64,000 nt of DNA, taken from contig JAFSJX010000022.1 in the NCBI GenBank assembly GCA_017449285.1, positions 1 through 64,000 of the forward strand, in the 5' to 3' direction. Numbering within the stretch: the stretch's first letter is position 1; each line of letters begins with the position of its first letter. The notes under the pieces were generated by a model. The model saw only the letters and a list, made by a program, of their open reading frames with translations, did not search any database and was not told the origin of the DNA. Shown here piece by piece: positions 37,573 to 46,083 of the stretch. Source of the DNA: Treponema sp. (GTDB taxonomy: Bacteria > Spirochaetota > Spirochaetia > Treponematales > Treponemataceae). The position numbers were made by a program, and so were the translations under genes.

Positions 37573-38574
37573 ATGAAACTGATTCTTGCGCCCATGGCAA
37601 CATTGAGCCACGAGGCTTTCAGACGATGCGTAGCCCGTTTTGGCGGCTGTGACGAATATTTTACGGAGATGATTAACGCGCCGTCACTTTTGGCAGGCGG
37701 CGCATGGGAGAAATTCTATCTGATGAGCGGGCCAGAGCCGGACAAAATCGTGTGGCAGCTGACTGGCAACAAGGCAGAGTCTATGGCAGAAGCCGCCGCA
37801 TTGCTTTCCGGGCGCGAAGGAATTGGCATAGACTTGAACATGGGCTGCTCTGCGCCGCAAATTGCAAACACTGGCGCGGGAATTTCATGGATGACCAAAC
37901 CGATTGCAGAGACGGCACAGATGGTGCGTGGCGTAAAAAGTGCCATAGCAAATGCGACAAAAGGCGGCGCGGTGGAAAAACGGCTTTCCGTCAAGTTACG
38001 GCTGGGCGCGGACGATTTTACCGATGAGGGATTTTTTTCATTCTGCGATATGCTTGTCAGTGAGGGAGTGCAACTTTTGACGCTCCACGCGCGCACCAAA
38101 AAAGAAAAATACCGCCGCCCGCCGCGCTACGCCTATGTGGAGCAAGTGGCTTTACGCTACGCCGATAAAATTCCTGTCTACCTGAACGGCGCGGTGTGCG
38201 ACAGGACAAGTTTTGACGCTGCCCTGCAAATCGCGCCCCACGCAAGCGGTGTAATGATTGCCCGAGCCGCCGCACAAAAGCCCTGGATATTCGCCGCGCT
38301 TCGTGCCTGTCATTCTGAACTTGTTTCAGAATCTCATTCCCCCATCGACTGCGAGCAGGTTGCGCTCCAATTCATCGACGATGTGGAGGAATGTCAGCCG
38401 CCAGAGTTCTACAAGACGCGACTGCAGCGTTTTTTTGCCTACTACTGCGACAATTTTTCCTTCGGGCACTGGTTCAAGACACAGATGCTGAATGCCGCCA
38501 CGCCAGAACAAAGCCGTGAGCGCGTGCGGGAATATTTTGCAAAATGCCCGGAAGATTGCATTCGCAACTTCTAA
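37573..38574 (+). CDS. tRNA-dihydrouridine synthase
   Basis: A FMN-dependent TIM barrel that reduces uridines in tRNA D-loops: LAPMATLSHEAFRR start, DLNMGCSAPQIANTGAG (family DxNxGCP-like site, here GCSAP), VKLRLGADD, LTLHARTKKEKYR and NGAVCD/GVMIARAAAQKPWIF. The catalytic cysteine is in the GCS segment. An inserted CHSELVSESHS peptide near residues 246-256 matches a palindromic DNA element in frame. No Shine-Dalgarno is apparent. Convergent with smr. Confidence 0.9.
   Translation: MKLILAPMATLSHEAFRRCVARFGGCDEYFTEMINAPSLLAGGAWEKFYLMSGPEPDKIVWQLTGNKAESMAEAAALLSGREGIGIDLNMGCSAPQIANTGAGISWMTKPIAETAQMVRGVKSAIANATKGGAVEKRLSVKLRLGADDFTDEGFFSFCDMLVSEGVQLLTLHARTKKEKYRRPPRYAYVEQVALRYADKIPVYLNGAVCDRTSFDAALQIAPHASGVMIARAAAQKPWIFAALRACHSELVSESHSPIDCEQVALQFIDDVEECQPPEFYKTRLQRFFAYYCDNFSFGHWFKTQMLNAATPEQSRERVREYFAKCPEDCIRNF
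38312..38332 (+). repeat. Palindromic element inserted in frame in the dus gene
   Basis: ATTCTGAA-CTTGT-TTCAGAAT is a perfect 8-bp inverted repeat that encodes the HSELVSES peptide. This DNA/peptide word recurs as a dispersed palindrome in many unrelated bacterial genomes. Confidence 0.75.
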
Positions 38575-38586
38575 AGAAAGGCTTCG

Positions 38587-38679
38587 GGTTTTAGGGGCTG
38601 AAAAGCAAAATGCCCGCTCCTAGGCGAAAGGGGTGTCGGCGCAACGAAGTGCGACGCAGGGGAAAGGCTTTCCCCCTAC
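38587..38679 (-). repeat. Interspersed structured repeat, copy 2 (minus orientation)
   Basis: Read on the minus strand: AGGGGGAAAGCCTTTCCCCT hairpin, CGCACTTCGTTGCG, ACCCCTTTCGCCTAGG, and a terminal AGCCCCTAAAACCC with a longer loop than in other copies. It begins 1-2 nt after the smr stop codon. Confidence 0.7.
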
Positions 38680-38680
38680 C

Positions 38681-39235
38681 CTACTTCAGTATGACCCACG
38701 TTGCGCCCGTTCCGCCTTGTGTGTGGTCGGGATGACCTGATGTGCCAAGATTTTTGTTCTGCTCAATAAACGTTCGCACCATCGGACCTAAAACGGGGTC
38801 ACTTCCGTGGCTGTGATTGCCTTTTCCGTGAACTATCAGGATTTTTTTGAGTCCGCGCTGTTTGCAGTCAAGCACAAAGCCTTCAAGCCGAATCCATGCC
38901 TCATCGCGGGTAAGTCCGTGCAGGTCAATGCGGGCTTCGGGTTTCATCGTGCGCAAATATTCGCGGTTTTGTAGTTTTGTTTCCTCAGCATATTGGTCGG
39001 CAATTTTGTCTTTGTCAACCGTGCCGTATCTTCTGAGCCACAATTCCATCGGATTGATTTTTTGCTGCGATTCCCGCTCCATGATTTGCTCCGGGGTATA
39101 TCCCTGCGCCAGCGCCGCTTTTTCTTCTGCGGTCGGTGCGTTTGCCTTTTTGTGCGAAACCTGACTCTGCTTTTTCTGCTGACCCGATGATTTTTGCTGT
39201 TCAGACCACTGATTCAAAATATCCCCGAAATCCAT
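38681..39235 (-). CDS. Smr-domain protein
   Basis: A 184-residue protein with a Gln/Lys-rich N-terminus and a C-terminal Smr domain: ARIDLHGLTRDEAW near residue 100, then ILIVHGKGNHSHG near 135 and a glycine-rich GTGATWVIL end. Stand-alone Smr proteins are nucleases; recent examples cleave mRNA at stalled ribosomes. Start follows GGAGTGG. It is divergent/upstream-spaced from batD by 23 nt in the same direction and could be the last gene of the bat operon. Confidence 0.85.
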   Translation of the reverse strand: MDFGDILNQWSEQQKSSGQQKKQSQVSHKKANAPTAEEKAALAQGYTPEQIMERESQQKINPMELWLRRYGTVDKDKIADQYAEETKLQNREYLRTMKPEARIDLHGLTRDEAWIRLEGFVLDCKQRGLKKILIVHGKGNHSHGSDPVLGPMVRTFIEQNKNLGTSGHPDHTQGGTGATWVILK

Positions 39236-39258
39236 TTTTCCACTCCGTTAGATGACTA

Positions 39259-40662
39259 TCATTCTATAATCCACAGCGTATCGTTTTTTACCCAGCCGGC
39301 TACATCTGTTCCCACAATATACACCCATTCGCCCGCTTTTTCCATCACTCTGACGCGAATTCCGCCCGTCACCGCAACTGATGACGAAAATTTTTCTTCG
39401 GGAACTTGGCTCATTTCTCCGCCAGAAAAAATCGCATAAGAAGCAACGCACGTTGCATACACCCATATACTTGCAATCAAAAAAAGAATCGCCGCCAAAA
39501 TCGGGGGAATCATCATTCGTGTGTGGCGAGAAAGGAACAATGCGGTTGCAATCAGCGCACAGGCAACGGAAATAGCAAGCAGAACATGGGGAAGCGGCTT
39601 ACTCGGCTCGGAAGGAACATCGGAAAATCCCAGTTGCGATTCATACGCCTTGCGCTCGGTTCTGGTACGACTAAACGGAAACGAATTACGTTCGGCTGAG
39701 CGCAGTTCGGCAAGATGTCTGCATTGCTCCGAAGTGATGGCGACAGCAGATTCCGCCGGAACAAGATTTTCGTCAGACCAGAATGCGTCCGCAAAGAACG
39801 GATTTTTCTGCTCGGAAACGGATTGTGTCTGTGCCGCCTCCTGCACGACAAGTTTTTTTGCGGCGGGAACAATAGTCCTTCGAGAGCCGTTATAGGCAAC
39901 CGCTTCCACCGAAATAGGCGGCAAACTGTATTCCCCTGCCACAAGCGGAGTCCAGACAAATCGTGCCACGGGAATCCAGTCAGGAGAGAACGCTTTTCCC
40001 TGTGGCTCACCACGGGCAATATTGTAGCGTTCGGTTTCCGTAAAGATAGCATTTTTAGGCAAATCCCACGAAAAACGCAGTAACTGTGTGCAATAGCGAA
40101 CATAAAGCGAAAGATGAACCGACTCGCCAGCCTTGACCACAACAGAATCTGCCCCTACAAAAACAGCGTCTCCATTTTTCGCTCCGTCAAATAGTACCCG
40201 CAGTTCAGGGAACAGGCGTTCTGGAACATCATAGACGGTAACTGGAGCAACGGGAACAATATACTGCCTGTTTTTGACTTTCACCTTAAACGGCGGAAGA
40301 ACCGTTTGCCTTCCCTGCTCTGTCGGCGAAGAAAACATAAACCATGCCTGTATTTTCGTGCCATGAGAGCCTTCCTCGTCAATATACTCATCTTTTTTAA
40401 AGGTCAGAAAACGCACGTCGGAAGGAGTGTCGGGAATTTCCATTTGCACGACAGAAGGAGCAGCATTTGGAATCTCCAGCACAAAGCCACAGTCCTGTCC
40501 CACAAAAAAACGGGATTCCTGCGGACGAGCCTCGTAGCCACCGCTTCGGTCAAAGGGAGCGGCAACAAGTGGCGGCAAGGCAACGATGAACAGCAAAAAA
40601 AACGCAAAAATCAATAATCGAGCGCGGAAGATTCTTTTTGGTTTGCCTGTAATTTTTTCCAT
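39259..40662 (-). CDS. batD: BatD-like aerotolerance/envelope protein
   Basis: Signal peptide/anchor (LLIFAFFLLFIVALPPLVAA), Ig-like modules typical of BatD (ESRFFVGQDCGFVLEIPN, ...SVHLSLYVRY, PPISVEAVAYNGSRRTIVP), a helix near residue 350-370, a second hydrophobic segment, and an SH3b-like C-terminus (IRVRVMEKAGEWVYIVGTDVAGWVKNDTLW). Bat proteins form envelope complexes with VWA partners. The first ~17 codons overlap the 3' end of batB. A weak ribosome-binding site leaves the exact start slightly uncertain. Confidence 0.8.
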   Translation of the reverse strand: MEKITGKPKRIFRARLLIFAFFLLFIVALPPLVAAPFDRSGGYEARPQESRFFVGQDCGFVLEIPNAAPSVVQMEIPDTPSDVRFLTFKKDEYIDEEGSHGTKIQAWFMFSSPTEQGRQTVLPPFKVKVKNRQYIVPVAPVTVYDVPERLFPELRVLFDGAKNGDAVFVGADSVVVKAGESVHLSLYVRYCTQLLRFSWDLPKNAIFTETERYNIARGEPQGKAFSPDWIPVARFVWTPLVAGEYSLPPISVEAVAYNGSRRTIVPAAKKLVVQEAAQTQSVSEQKNPFFADAFWSDENLVPAESAVAITSEQCRHLAELRSAERNSFPFSRTRTERKAYESQLGFSDVPSEPSKPLPHVLLAISVACALIATALFLSRHTRMMIPPILAAILFLIASIWVYATCVASYAIFSGGEMSQVPEEKFSSSVAVTGGIRVRVMEKAGEWVYIVGTDVAGWVKNDTLWIIE

Positions 40663-42260
40663 TGGTTCTGTTCATTCTCCTTAATCAGCGTAAAAACGCC
40701 TTTTTCCAGCGCAGAATCGTCTTTTGTCTCACTCACCTGCTGCATCTCTTTTTCCGCGCCTTTTGTCTGCCGCATACTTTCTTCTGTCTGGCAAAACTCA
40801 AGATTGATTTTGGCATTGACGTTCGTGCCGTCAGAAAGAATCGCCTCTTTAAAACAGGCGATTGCCTTTGCGTTGTCTCCATTATGATATGCGATGATAC
40901 CTTCATTATAGAGCGCGGCACTTTTGAGCGAAGATGGCGCATCGGGAGCAAGTTGCTGCAAGCGGGAAAGCGCGGCATCATATTCTTCCTGAGCAAGATA
41001 CGTTGCCGAAAGAGCAAAAAGCGCGTACTGGGACAAGTCCGTATCCTGCCGAGCAAGCGAATTCTGGTGAGTCCGCAAAAAAATCGCCGTTGCCTGCTCA
41101 TATTTTTTTTGATACCATGCCCACGTTCCATGCAGAATAGACTGACTTCCCGAAATATTGCATGACGCAAGAAGAATCGGAGTCAGCATACACACCACAA
41201 GAGAAACCGATGACAAGGCTGAGGTATGACGCAGAGAAAGAATATCTGCCTCGCCCGCAATAAATGAAAGCACAAAGCAGATAAGCGCGACCAGCAGAAA
41301 AATACCATGTCTGTCCACTTGCTGAACTTCGTATGCATACGTGATGTCGCTCCCCATATCAGAAGAATTTAAAGAAAGCGGGCGCAAAAGCCGTGACGCA
41401 GAGCCTTTTTCCGTTGCCTGCACATACTGAATCAATTCCTCATGATTTTTATGCATAGGAATCACGTTTTTTTCATTGGCACGATTGGCGGCGGCAATCA
41501 ATTTTTCTGCATTAAGGGCGGTGTGTACTTTTGTCTTTCCATCGCCTGCAACAACTTCCGTCCCCTGCCCGCTTCCAAATCCAATCAGCGAAACCGGAAT
41601 ACAAAAACGCACCGCATCATCAAGGGCAGACTGCAACGCGCCGTCAGTTTCATCGCCGTCAGTAAACACCCACACATGAGCATTCTGAGCCGAATTATGG
41701 GGGAATGCATTGAGAGCCGTCTCGATTCCCCGCCCGATGCTTGAGCCTGTTGCCGTCATCAACTGAGGAGAAAGCGAATCCAAAAGCGACTGTATGGCGG
41801 CACGGTCTTCTGTCAGCGGCAGGGCAAGCACCCCGTCTCCCTTTGCGAGTACCACAGAAACAGAGGACGTTCCCATCGCATCAAGCAGCATATTCGCATA
41901 CTGACGGGCAGCATCCAGACGAGTCAATCCGTTCCCCGCATCGGGCGCATTCATACTATAAGAAATATCAAACACAAAGCAGAACGCGTTGCCATTTTTC
42001 TGCACGGGAACAGTCTTTTTTCCCCACGAAATGCCCGCAAATGCAAACACAAGGAATATCCAGCACAAGCCGCGCAAAATCACTTTGCCCATAAACGCCC
42101 GTTTAAGTCTCCTGAACGCCGTAGCATTATGCGCATCCCCATTGCCATACAGCCCTCCAAGCGACCTTACCAGCCGATGAAATCTCAAAGACATATACAA
42201 AAATGCAGGAGCAAGCAGAAAGAGAAGAAAAAATACGGACGGACGGGAAATTGAAATCAT
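40611..42260 (-). CDS. batB: BatB/BatC-type protein: VWA domain plus TPR tail
   Basis: Two N-terminal membrane helices, a von Willebrand A domain with MIDAS DISYSMN and TGSS/DGDETDG, a helix near residue 320, then a second hydrophobic segment and TPR-like repeats (YAQYALFALSATYLAQEEYDAAL; LYNEGIIAYHNGDNAKAIACFKEAI). BatB and BatC thus look fused. MoxR and BatA, which usually precede BatB, are absent: the upstream neighbour is a divergent PTS gene. ATG 42260 has a -10 ending 7 nt upstream and no Shine-Dalgarno. Confidence 0.8.
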   Translation of the reverse strand: MISISRPSVFFLLFLLAPAFLYMSLRFHRLVRSLGGLYGNGDAHNATAFRRLKRAFMGKVILRGLCWIFLVFAFAGISWGKKTVPVQKNGNAFCFVFDISYSMNAPDAGNGLTRLDAARQYANMLLDAMGTSSVSVVLAKGDGVLALPLTEDRAAIQSLLDSLSPQLMTATGSSIGRGIETALNAFPHNSAQNAHVWVFTDGDETDGALQSALDDAVRFCIPVSLIGFGSGQGTEVVAGDGKTKVHTALNAEKLIAAANRANEKNVIPMHKNHEELIQYVQATEKGSASRLLRPLSLNSSDMGSDITYAYEVQQVDRHGIFLLVALICFVLSFIAGEADILSLRHTSALSSVSLVVCMLTPILLASCNISGSQSILHGTWAWYQKKYEQATAIFLRTHQNSLARQDTDLSQYALFALSATYLAQEEYDAALSRLQQLAPDAPSSLKSAALYNEGIIAYHNGDNAKAIACFKEAILSDGTNVNAKINLEFCQTEESMRQTKGAEKEMQQVSETKDDSALEKGVFTLIKENEQNQWKKLQANQKESSALDY

Positions 42261-42267
42261 CAGGAAC

Positions 42268-42296
42268 AGTGTAGCACGGAAACAAAAATTTGTCAG
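42268..42296 (-). promoter_or_regulatory. batB promoter (leaderless architecture)
   Basis: Minus strand CTGACA (42296-42291), 17-nt spacer, TACACT (42273-42268), then 7 nt to ATG 42260. Confidence 0.6.
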
Positions 42297-42401
42297 CGGA
42301 AAATACGACATTCGCCACAGGCAAGGACAGTTTTCAGTTTGCGGGCTTTAAAAAACTTGTAAAAAAGATAGCGAAGACGTGTATTTTTTATGATTTTTTT
42401 C

Positions 42402-42430
42402 TTGACTTTTGCCCCAACAGAAATTACACT
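42402..42430 (+). promoter_or_regulatory. PTS EIIA promoter (leaderless architecture)
   Basis: TTGACT (42402), exactly 17 nt, TACACT (42425), then 6 nt to ATG 42437. No Shine-Dalgarno lies before the ATG. Confidence 0.65.
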
Positions 42431-42436
42431 AGAACT

Positions 42437-42883
42437 ATGGATTTGAAAACAGTTTTAACACCAGAGACAGTAGAATTGCATCTCAAAGGAAAGACAAAAG
42501 AAGAAATCATCGATGAGATGCTGGAAATTCTCATCAAGGCTGGCAAAGTAACCGATAAGGCTGCCGCCCGCGAATGTGTACTTGACCGTGAACGCAAAAT
42601 GTCTACGGGTATGAAGCATGGTATCGCTATTCCGCATGGAAAGACAGATACCGTTTCCGATTTGGTTGCTTGCATCGGCATTTCAGATAATCCTGTGGAT
42701 TTTGATTCGCTCGATCAAGAGCCGTGCCGCATCTTCATTATGACGCTTTCGCCGGTCAACAAAACAGGTCCTCATTTGCAGTTCCTTGCTGAAGTAAGTC
42801 TGCTCTTTAAGAGCGCAGAAAAACGCGCCCAAATTCTGGCAACGCAGGACAAGGCAGAGGTCATCAAGATTCTGACTGACTAG
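42437..42883 (+). CDS. PTS EIIA-type (fructose/nitrogen family) phosphocarrier
   Basis: A 148-residue EIIA domain of the mannitol/fructose/PtsN class with the phosphorylated histidine in HGIAIPHGKTD (His67) and the conserved RERKMSTGM and EPCRIFIMTLSP segments. A lone EIIA without EIIB/EIIC neighbours suggests a regulatory role, as for PtsN. A frame extending upstream to 42290 crosses both divergent promoters and is not credible. Followed by an intrinsic terminator. Confidence 0.88.
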   Translation: MDLKTVLTPETVELHLKGKTKEEIIDEMLEILIKAGKVTDKAAARECVLDRERKMSTGMKHGIAIPHGKTDTVSDLVACIGISDNPVDFDSLDQEPCRIFIMTLSPVNKTGPHLQFLAEVSLLFKSAEKRAQILATQDKAEVIKILTD

Positions 42884-42916
42884 TTCTGTCGGGCGTGATG
42901 AAGTAATCTCGTTGGG

Positions 42917-42946
42917 AAGACCCTTGTACACAGGGGTCTTTTTTTG
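42917..42946 (+). terminator. Intrinsic terminator after the EIIA gene
   Basis: AAGACCC / GGGTCTT stem with a 10-nt loop followed by TTTTTTT-type tract. Confidence 0.85.
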
Positions 42947-42957
42947 TTGGAGCAAAT

Positions 42958-43398
42958 ATGAAACTGGAAAAAAAATTTGAAGTAAAAGACGGCCGCCTGT
43001 ATAAAATCGGTGGAGACGAAGTGAATATGGACGGCATGGCAAAAACGGTTAAATGGAGTCAGGTTGAACCGCAGGACGAAATGTATGACGAATCGTTTCT
43101 GGCGGCATTGCGTGATGAGCTGAAAAATCTGGAGGCACAGAAAAAATGTGTCTACATCGACGCGATTTTTGACAGAAATGGAAACGCAGGGCAATTTACC
43201 GCCGCAATGAAGCATTGCGCCCGCAGAATAAAAGATTGCGCTTCGGTGGCGGGATTTTCGATTCCCCCTGAACTGGCAAAAGATGGCGGTACGGAAGGAA
43301 ATGCTGCGGCAATGTATCAGGAAGAACTCTTGCAAAAACATCAACAATATGTTTTCTTCTGCAAAGAGACCTTGGCAGATTGCGTAAAATTACAATAA
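42958..43398 (+). CDS. Hypothetical 146-residue soluble protein
   Basis: Starts after TTGGAG, 11 nt past the EIIA terminator. The product begins MKLEKKFEVKDGRLYKIGGDEVNMDGM and is mostly helical, with cysteines scattered (KKCVY, KHCARRIKDCAS, FFCKETLADC). No signal peptide or family is recognised. It stands alone between the PTS gene and the transglycosylase, with intergenic gaps on both sides. Confidence 0.7.
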   Translation: MKLEKKFEVKDGRLYKIGGDEVNMDGMAKTVKWSQVEPQDEMYDESFLAALRDELKNLEAQKKCVYIDAIFDRNGNAGQFTAAMKHCARRIKDCASVAGFSIPPELAKDGGTEGNAAAMYQEELLQKHQQYVFFCKETLADCVKLQ

Positions 43399-43454
43399 AA
43401 CGCAATGTATGCAAAATATACACGAAAAATAGTAAAAAAAGTGAGCAAATTCCG

Positions 43455-43483
43455 TTGACTTAAACTGTTTTCTGTGCAATGAT
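43455..43483 (+). promoter_or_regulatory. Promoter of the transglycosylase gene (leaderless architecture)
   Basis: TTGACT, 17 nt, AATGAT, then 6 nt to ATG 43490; the -35 is identical to that of the EIIA gene. Confidence 0.5.
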
Positions 43484-43489
43484 TTGGTC

Positions 43490-44245
43490 ATGGATTCTTA
43501 TACAAAGCGAATTCTTGAAGGAACAATTGCATTTAGCACTCTTTTTCTTGCTGTCTGCCTGTTCGTGTATTTCTTTATTCCGGCAGCAGAACAGCCTTCA
43601 GAATCCGTTGCTTTTAATTCTTATACCTCAGTAGTTGCGAGCATTCCCGATGATTTGCCCGCTGATATTAGTCTGAAAAATGATGATTTTGAGGCATTTT
43701 CTGCTCGTGATGATAAGGGATTGGCTCTGTACCGCTCCCCAAAAACTCGTCCTGCAGTGGAATGGTTCTACACGAATGTCGCCGGAAGCCGTGAAGTCGC
43801 GCTTGCAATTCTTGAAAATGCCGACAAAAATGACATTCCCGTTTCGCTGGCATTTTCCCTCGCCTATGTTGAGAGCAAATACAAGCCGACCGCAGTGAAC
43901 AAAAATTCAAACTACACGATTGACCGCGGCTTGTTCCAGTTGAACAGCGCATCATTTCCCAAACTGACTGAATCCGATTTCTTTGACCCCAACACCAGCG
44001 CGCGTTACGGAATGCAGCATCTGCGCTTTTGTATGGACGTTGCCGGAAACGAAGTTACCGCACTCGCCATGTACAATGCAGGAACAACGCGCGTCAAAAA
44101 CAATAACACGCCGCAGCACACGCTCAACTATGTGGGCAAAATCGAAAATTATCGCGGTCGTCTGGAAGGAATGTTCACCACCGAAGTCTACGATTTCTTC
44201 CAGAACAAGAGTGGCGCGGAAGTGGCAATGGTTACCGCACGGTAA
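43490..44245 (+). CDS. Membrane-anchored lytic transglycosylase (SLT domain)
   Basis: An N-terminal membrane anchor (GTIAFSTLFLAVCLFVYFFI) and a ~60-residue linker lead to an SLT/lysozyme-like domain: AFSLAYVESKYKPTAVNKNSNYTIDRGLFQLN with the catalytic glutamate in YVESKY, then ALAMYNAGTTRVKN. It cleaves peptidoglycan to anhydromuropeptides at the inner membrane face of the periplasm. ATG 43490 is preferred over TTG 43484, which lies between the -10 and the ATG. Confidence 0.85.
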   Translation: MDSYTKRILEGTIAFSTLFLAVCLFVYFFIPAAEQPSESVAFNSYTSVVASIPDDLPADISLKNDDFEAFSARDDKGLALYRSPKTRPAVEWFYTNVAGSREVALAILENADKNDIPVSLAFSLAYVESKYKPTAVNKNSNYTIDRGLFQLNSASFPKLTESDFFDPNTSARYGMQHLRFCMDVAGNEVTALAMYNAGTTRVKNNNTPQHTLNYVGKIENYRGRLEGMFTTEVYDFFQNKSGAEVAMVTAR

Positions 44246-44250
44246 GGTCA

Positions 44251-44326
44251 AGGAGGGGAAAGCCTTCCCCTCGCTCGCACTTTGTAGCTCGCTACCCCTT
44301 CGCCTGGGGAGTTCCCCAAACCCCCG
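44251..44326 (+). repeat. Interspersed structured repeat, copy 3, overlapping the 3' end of pflA
   Basis: AGGGGAAAGCCTTCCCCT hairpin, CGCACTTTGTAGCTCGCTACCCC, TTCGCCT and terminal GGGGA-GT-TCCCC followed by AAACCCCC. It covers the pflA stop codon on the other strand. Confidence 0.75.
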
Positions 44327-45095
44327 TTTGCTTTTCCAAATAGCCCTTGTATTTTTCCGTCTCTAAGATGTCGTTCGCGTTTTTGATTCGTTCCGCCGTG
44401 GGCATCTCGGTGTCTTTCAGCGCGTAGTCAATTCCAAGGTTCTGATACTTTGCGATTGCAAGACTGTGGTACGGAAGCACTTCCACGCGCTTAACATTGT
44501 GCAAGGTGCGGATAAAATCTCTTGTGCGCGTAAGGAATTCATCGTTGTCGCTTATGCCCGGCACCAGCACATGCCGAATCCAGATGGGCTTTCCGATTTC
44601 GTCAAGGTAGCGGAATAGGTCGATGATATGGTCGTTGGGAAGCCCAGTGAGTTTTTTGTGTTCGTCCGCGTCAATGTGCTTTATGTCCATCAAAAGCAAA
44701 TCCGTGCAGCGCATCAGCTCCTCAAATTTGGCGAACCATGCGGGATTCCTGCTGAACGGTGCGCCCGATGTGTCGATGCATGTGTGTACGCCCTCTTCCT
44801 TTGCCAACTTGAACAGCGCAATCAAGAAATCAATCTGCGCCAAAGGCTCGCCCCCGCTTACGGTAATGCCGCCCTCTTCCCCCCAGTATTCGCGGTAGCG
44901 CAGGGCTTTCTTCAATACGTCTTCCGCCGACCATTCTTCTCCGCCCTTCATTTCCCATGTCTCCGGATTGTGGCAGAACAGGCAGCGCATCGGGCAGCCC
45001 TGCAAAAAGACCAGAAAACGCACCCCTGGTCCGTCCACCGAGCCAAAGGATTCAAATTTGGAGATTCTTCCTGTGATTGCGCTGGGATTATCCAT
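44292..45095 (-). CDS. pflA: Pyruvate formate-lyase activating enzyme
   Basis: A radical SAM enzyme that makes the glycyl radical on PflB: CPMRCLFCHNPETW (CxxxCxxC), ITVSGGEPL and the conserved GVHTCIDTSG and VEVLPYHSL motifs are intact. ATG 45095 follows GAGGT; a longer frame to 45158 crosses the promoter. The last ~13 codons (from KQTGVWGTPQAKG) lie inside an intergenic repeat, so its C-terminus is atypical. It is separated from pflB by a Fic gene. Confidence 0.95.
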   Translation of the reverse strand: MDNPSAITGRISKFESFGSVDGPGVRFLVFLQGCPMRCLFCHNPETWEMKGGEEWSAEDVLKKALRYREYWGEEGGITVSGGEPLAQIDFLIALFKLAKEEGVHTCIDTSGAPFSRNPAWFAKFEELMRCTDLLLMDIKHIDADEHKKLTGLPNDHIIDLFRYLDEIGKPIWIRHVLVPGISDNDEFLTRTRDFIRTLHNVKRVEVLPYHSLAIAKYQNLGIDYALKDTEMPTAERIKNANDILETEKYKGYLEKQTGVWGTPQAKG

Positions 45096-45111
45096 CGTGT
45101 ACCTCGCTGTG

Positions 45112-45140
45112 ACTATACCATGTTTTCCGTAGCCTTGCAA
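45112..45140 (-). promoter_or_regulatory. pflA promoter
   Basis: Minus strand TTGCAA (45140-45135), 17-nt spacer, TATAGT (45117-45112). Confidence 0.6.
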
Positions 45141-45165
45141 TCTGCGCGACATTTTCAAGAACAGC

Positions 45166-46077
45166 CTATCGTTCGTATTTTATCTTAAAATAGTCCAGTA
45201 CGCCCGCAAAATCGTCTTGGGCGGAAAGGATTGCGTCGCGCAAAAATCCGCATTCGTTGTTCCATTCCTTTAGGCCGCGGTAATAGAACAACTTGAGTTC
45301 TTCGGTGATGATGAACGGCACGATGTTGTGCTTGAGGCACTCCCTGAACATGATGAGCCGACCCACGCGGCCGTTTCCGTCTTGGAACGGGTGAATCGCC
45401 TCAAATTGCACGTGGAAATCCAGAATGTCTTGCAGGGCGACTTTTTCTTTTGCGTTGTATGCCGAAAGCAGCGACTTCATTTTTGTGGCGACTTCCGCAG
45501 GTTTTGCGGTTTCTGCTCCGCCAACTGTATTTTCGAGCAGTTTGTAATCGCCTACCTTGAACCAATTTTTTTGGCTGCCGCTCGTGCCGCTTTTAAGGAT
45601 AAAATGCAGCCGTTTGATAAAACTTTCTGAAAGTTTTGACTTTGCGCTGTCAATCACAGTGTCGATGCAGCGGAAATGGTTGACCGTCTCAAGAATGTCG
45701 TCGATTTTGACCGATGTGTCTGTTACGCCGATGGTTTTGGTCTCAAAAATGTAGCGGGTCTGGTCGTGCGTAAGGCGCGAGCCTTCGATGTGATTTGAGT
45801 TGTAGGTAAGGTCAATCTGGATTTTGTGGTAGATTCCGCCCTTCAGTCCGTCTGCTTTTTCGTCGCGCAGGATTTGGAGCAGTTTTTTGTTTTTCTGAGA
45901 TTTTGCCGAATGGCGGATTTGCCGTGCAGGTTTTACGGCACTTTCGGGAATAAGCCACGTCTTTCCCTGCAACACTGCTCCCGGAATACGCCCCAGCGAG
46001 CAGTAATTGCGCACGCTCCGCTCAGAGACTCCCCAATTTTTCGCCACTTCTTCCGAAGAAATGAATATCTCGCTCAC
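45166..46077 (-). CDS. Fic-domain protein with N-terminal DNA-binding domain
   Basis: An N-terminal excisionase/MerR-like helix-turn-helix (SSEEVAKNWGVSERSVRNYC) is followed by an inhibition helix (SNHIEG near residue 97) and a Fic domain with HPFQDGNGRVGR near residue 230. The GTG 46077 start sits 6 nt after a TATACT -10 with no Shine-Dalgarno; an in-frame TTG at 46104 would extend into the promoter. The DNA-binding part probably represses its own promoter via the 13-bp inverted repeats upstream. It lies between pflB and pflA. Confidence 0.88.
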   Translation of the reverse strand: MSEIFISSEEVAKNWGVSERSVRNYCSLGRIPGAVLQGKTWLIPESAVKPARQIRHSAKSQKNKKLLQILRDEKADGLKGGIYHKIQIDLTYNSNHIEGSRLTHDQTRYIFETKTIGVTDTSVKIDDILETVNHFRCIDTVIDSAKSKLSESFIKRLHFILKSGTSGSQKNWFKVGDYKLLENTVGGAETAKPAEVATKMKSLLSAYNAKEKVALQDILDFHVQFEAIHPFQDGNGRVGRLIMFRECLKHNIVPFIITEELKLFYYRGLKEWNNECGFLRDAILSAQDDFAGVLDYFKIKYER

Positions 46078-46083
46078 GGAAAC

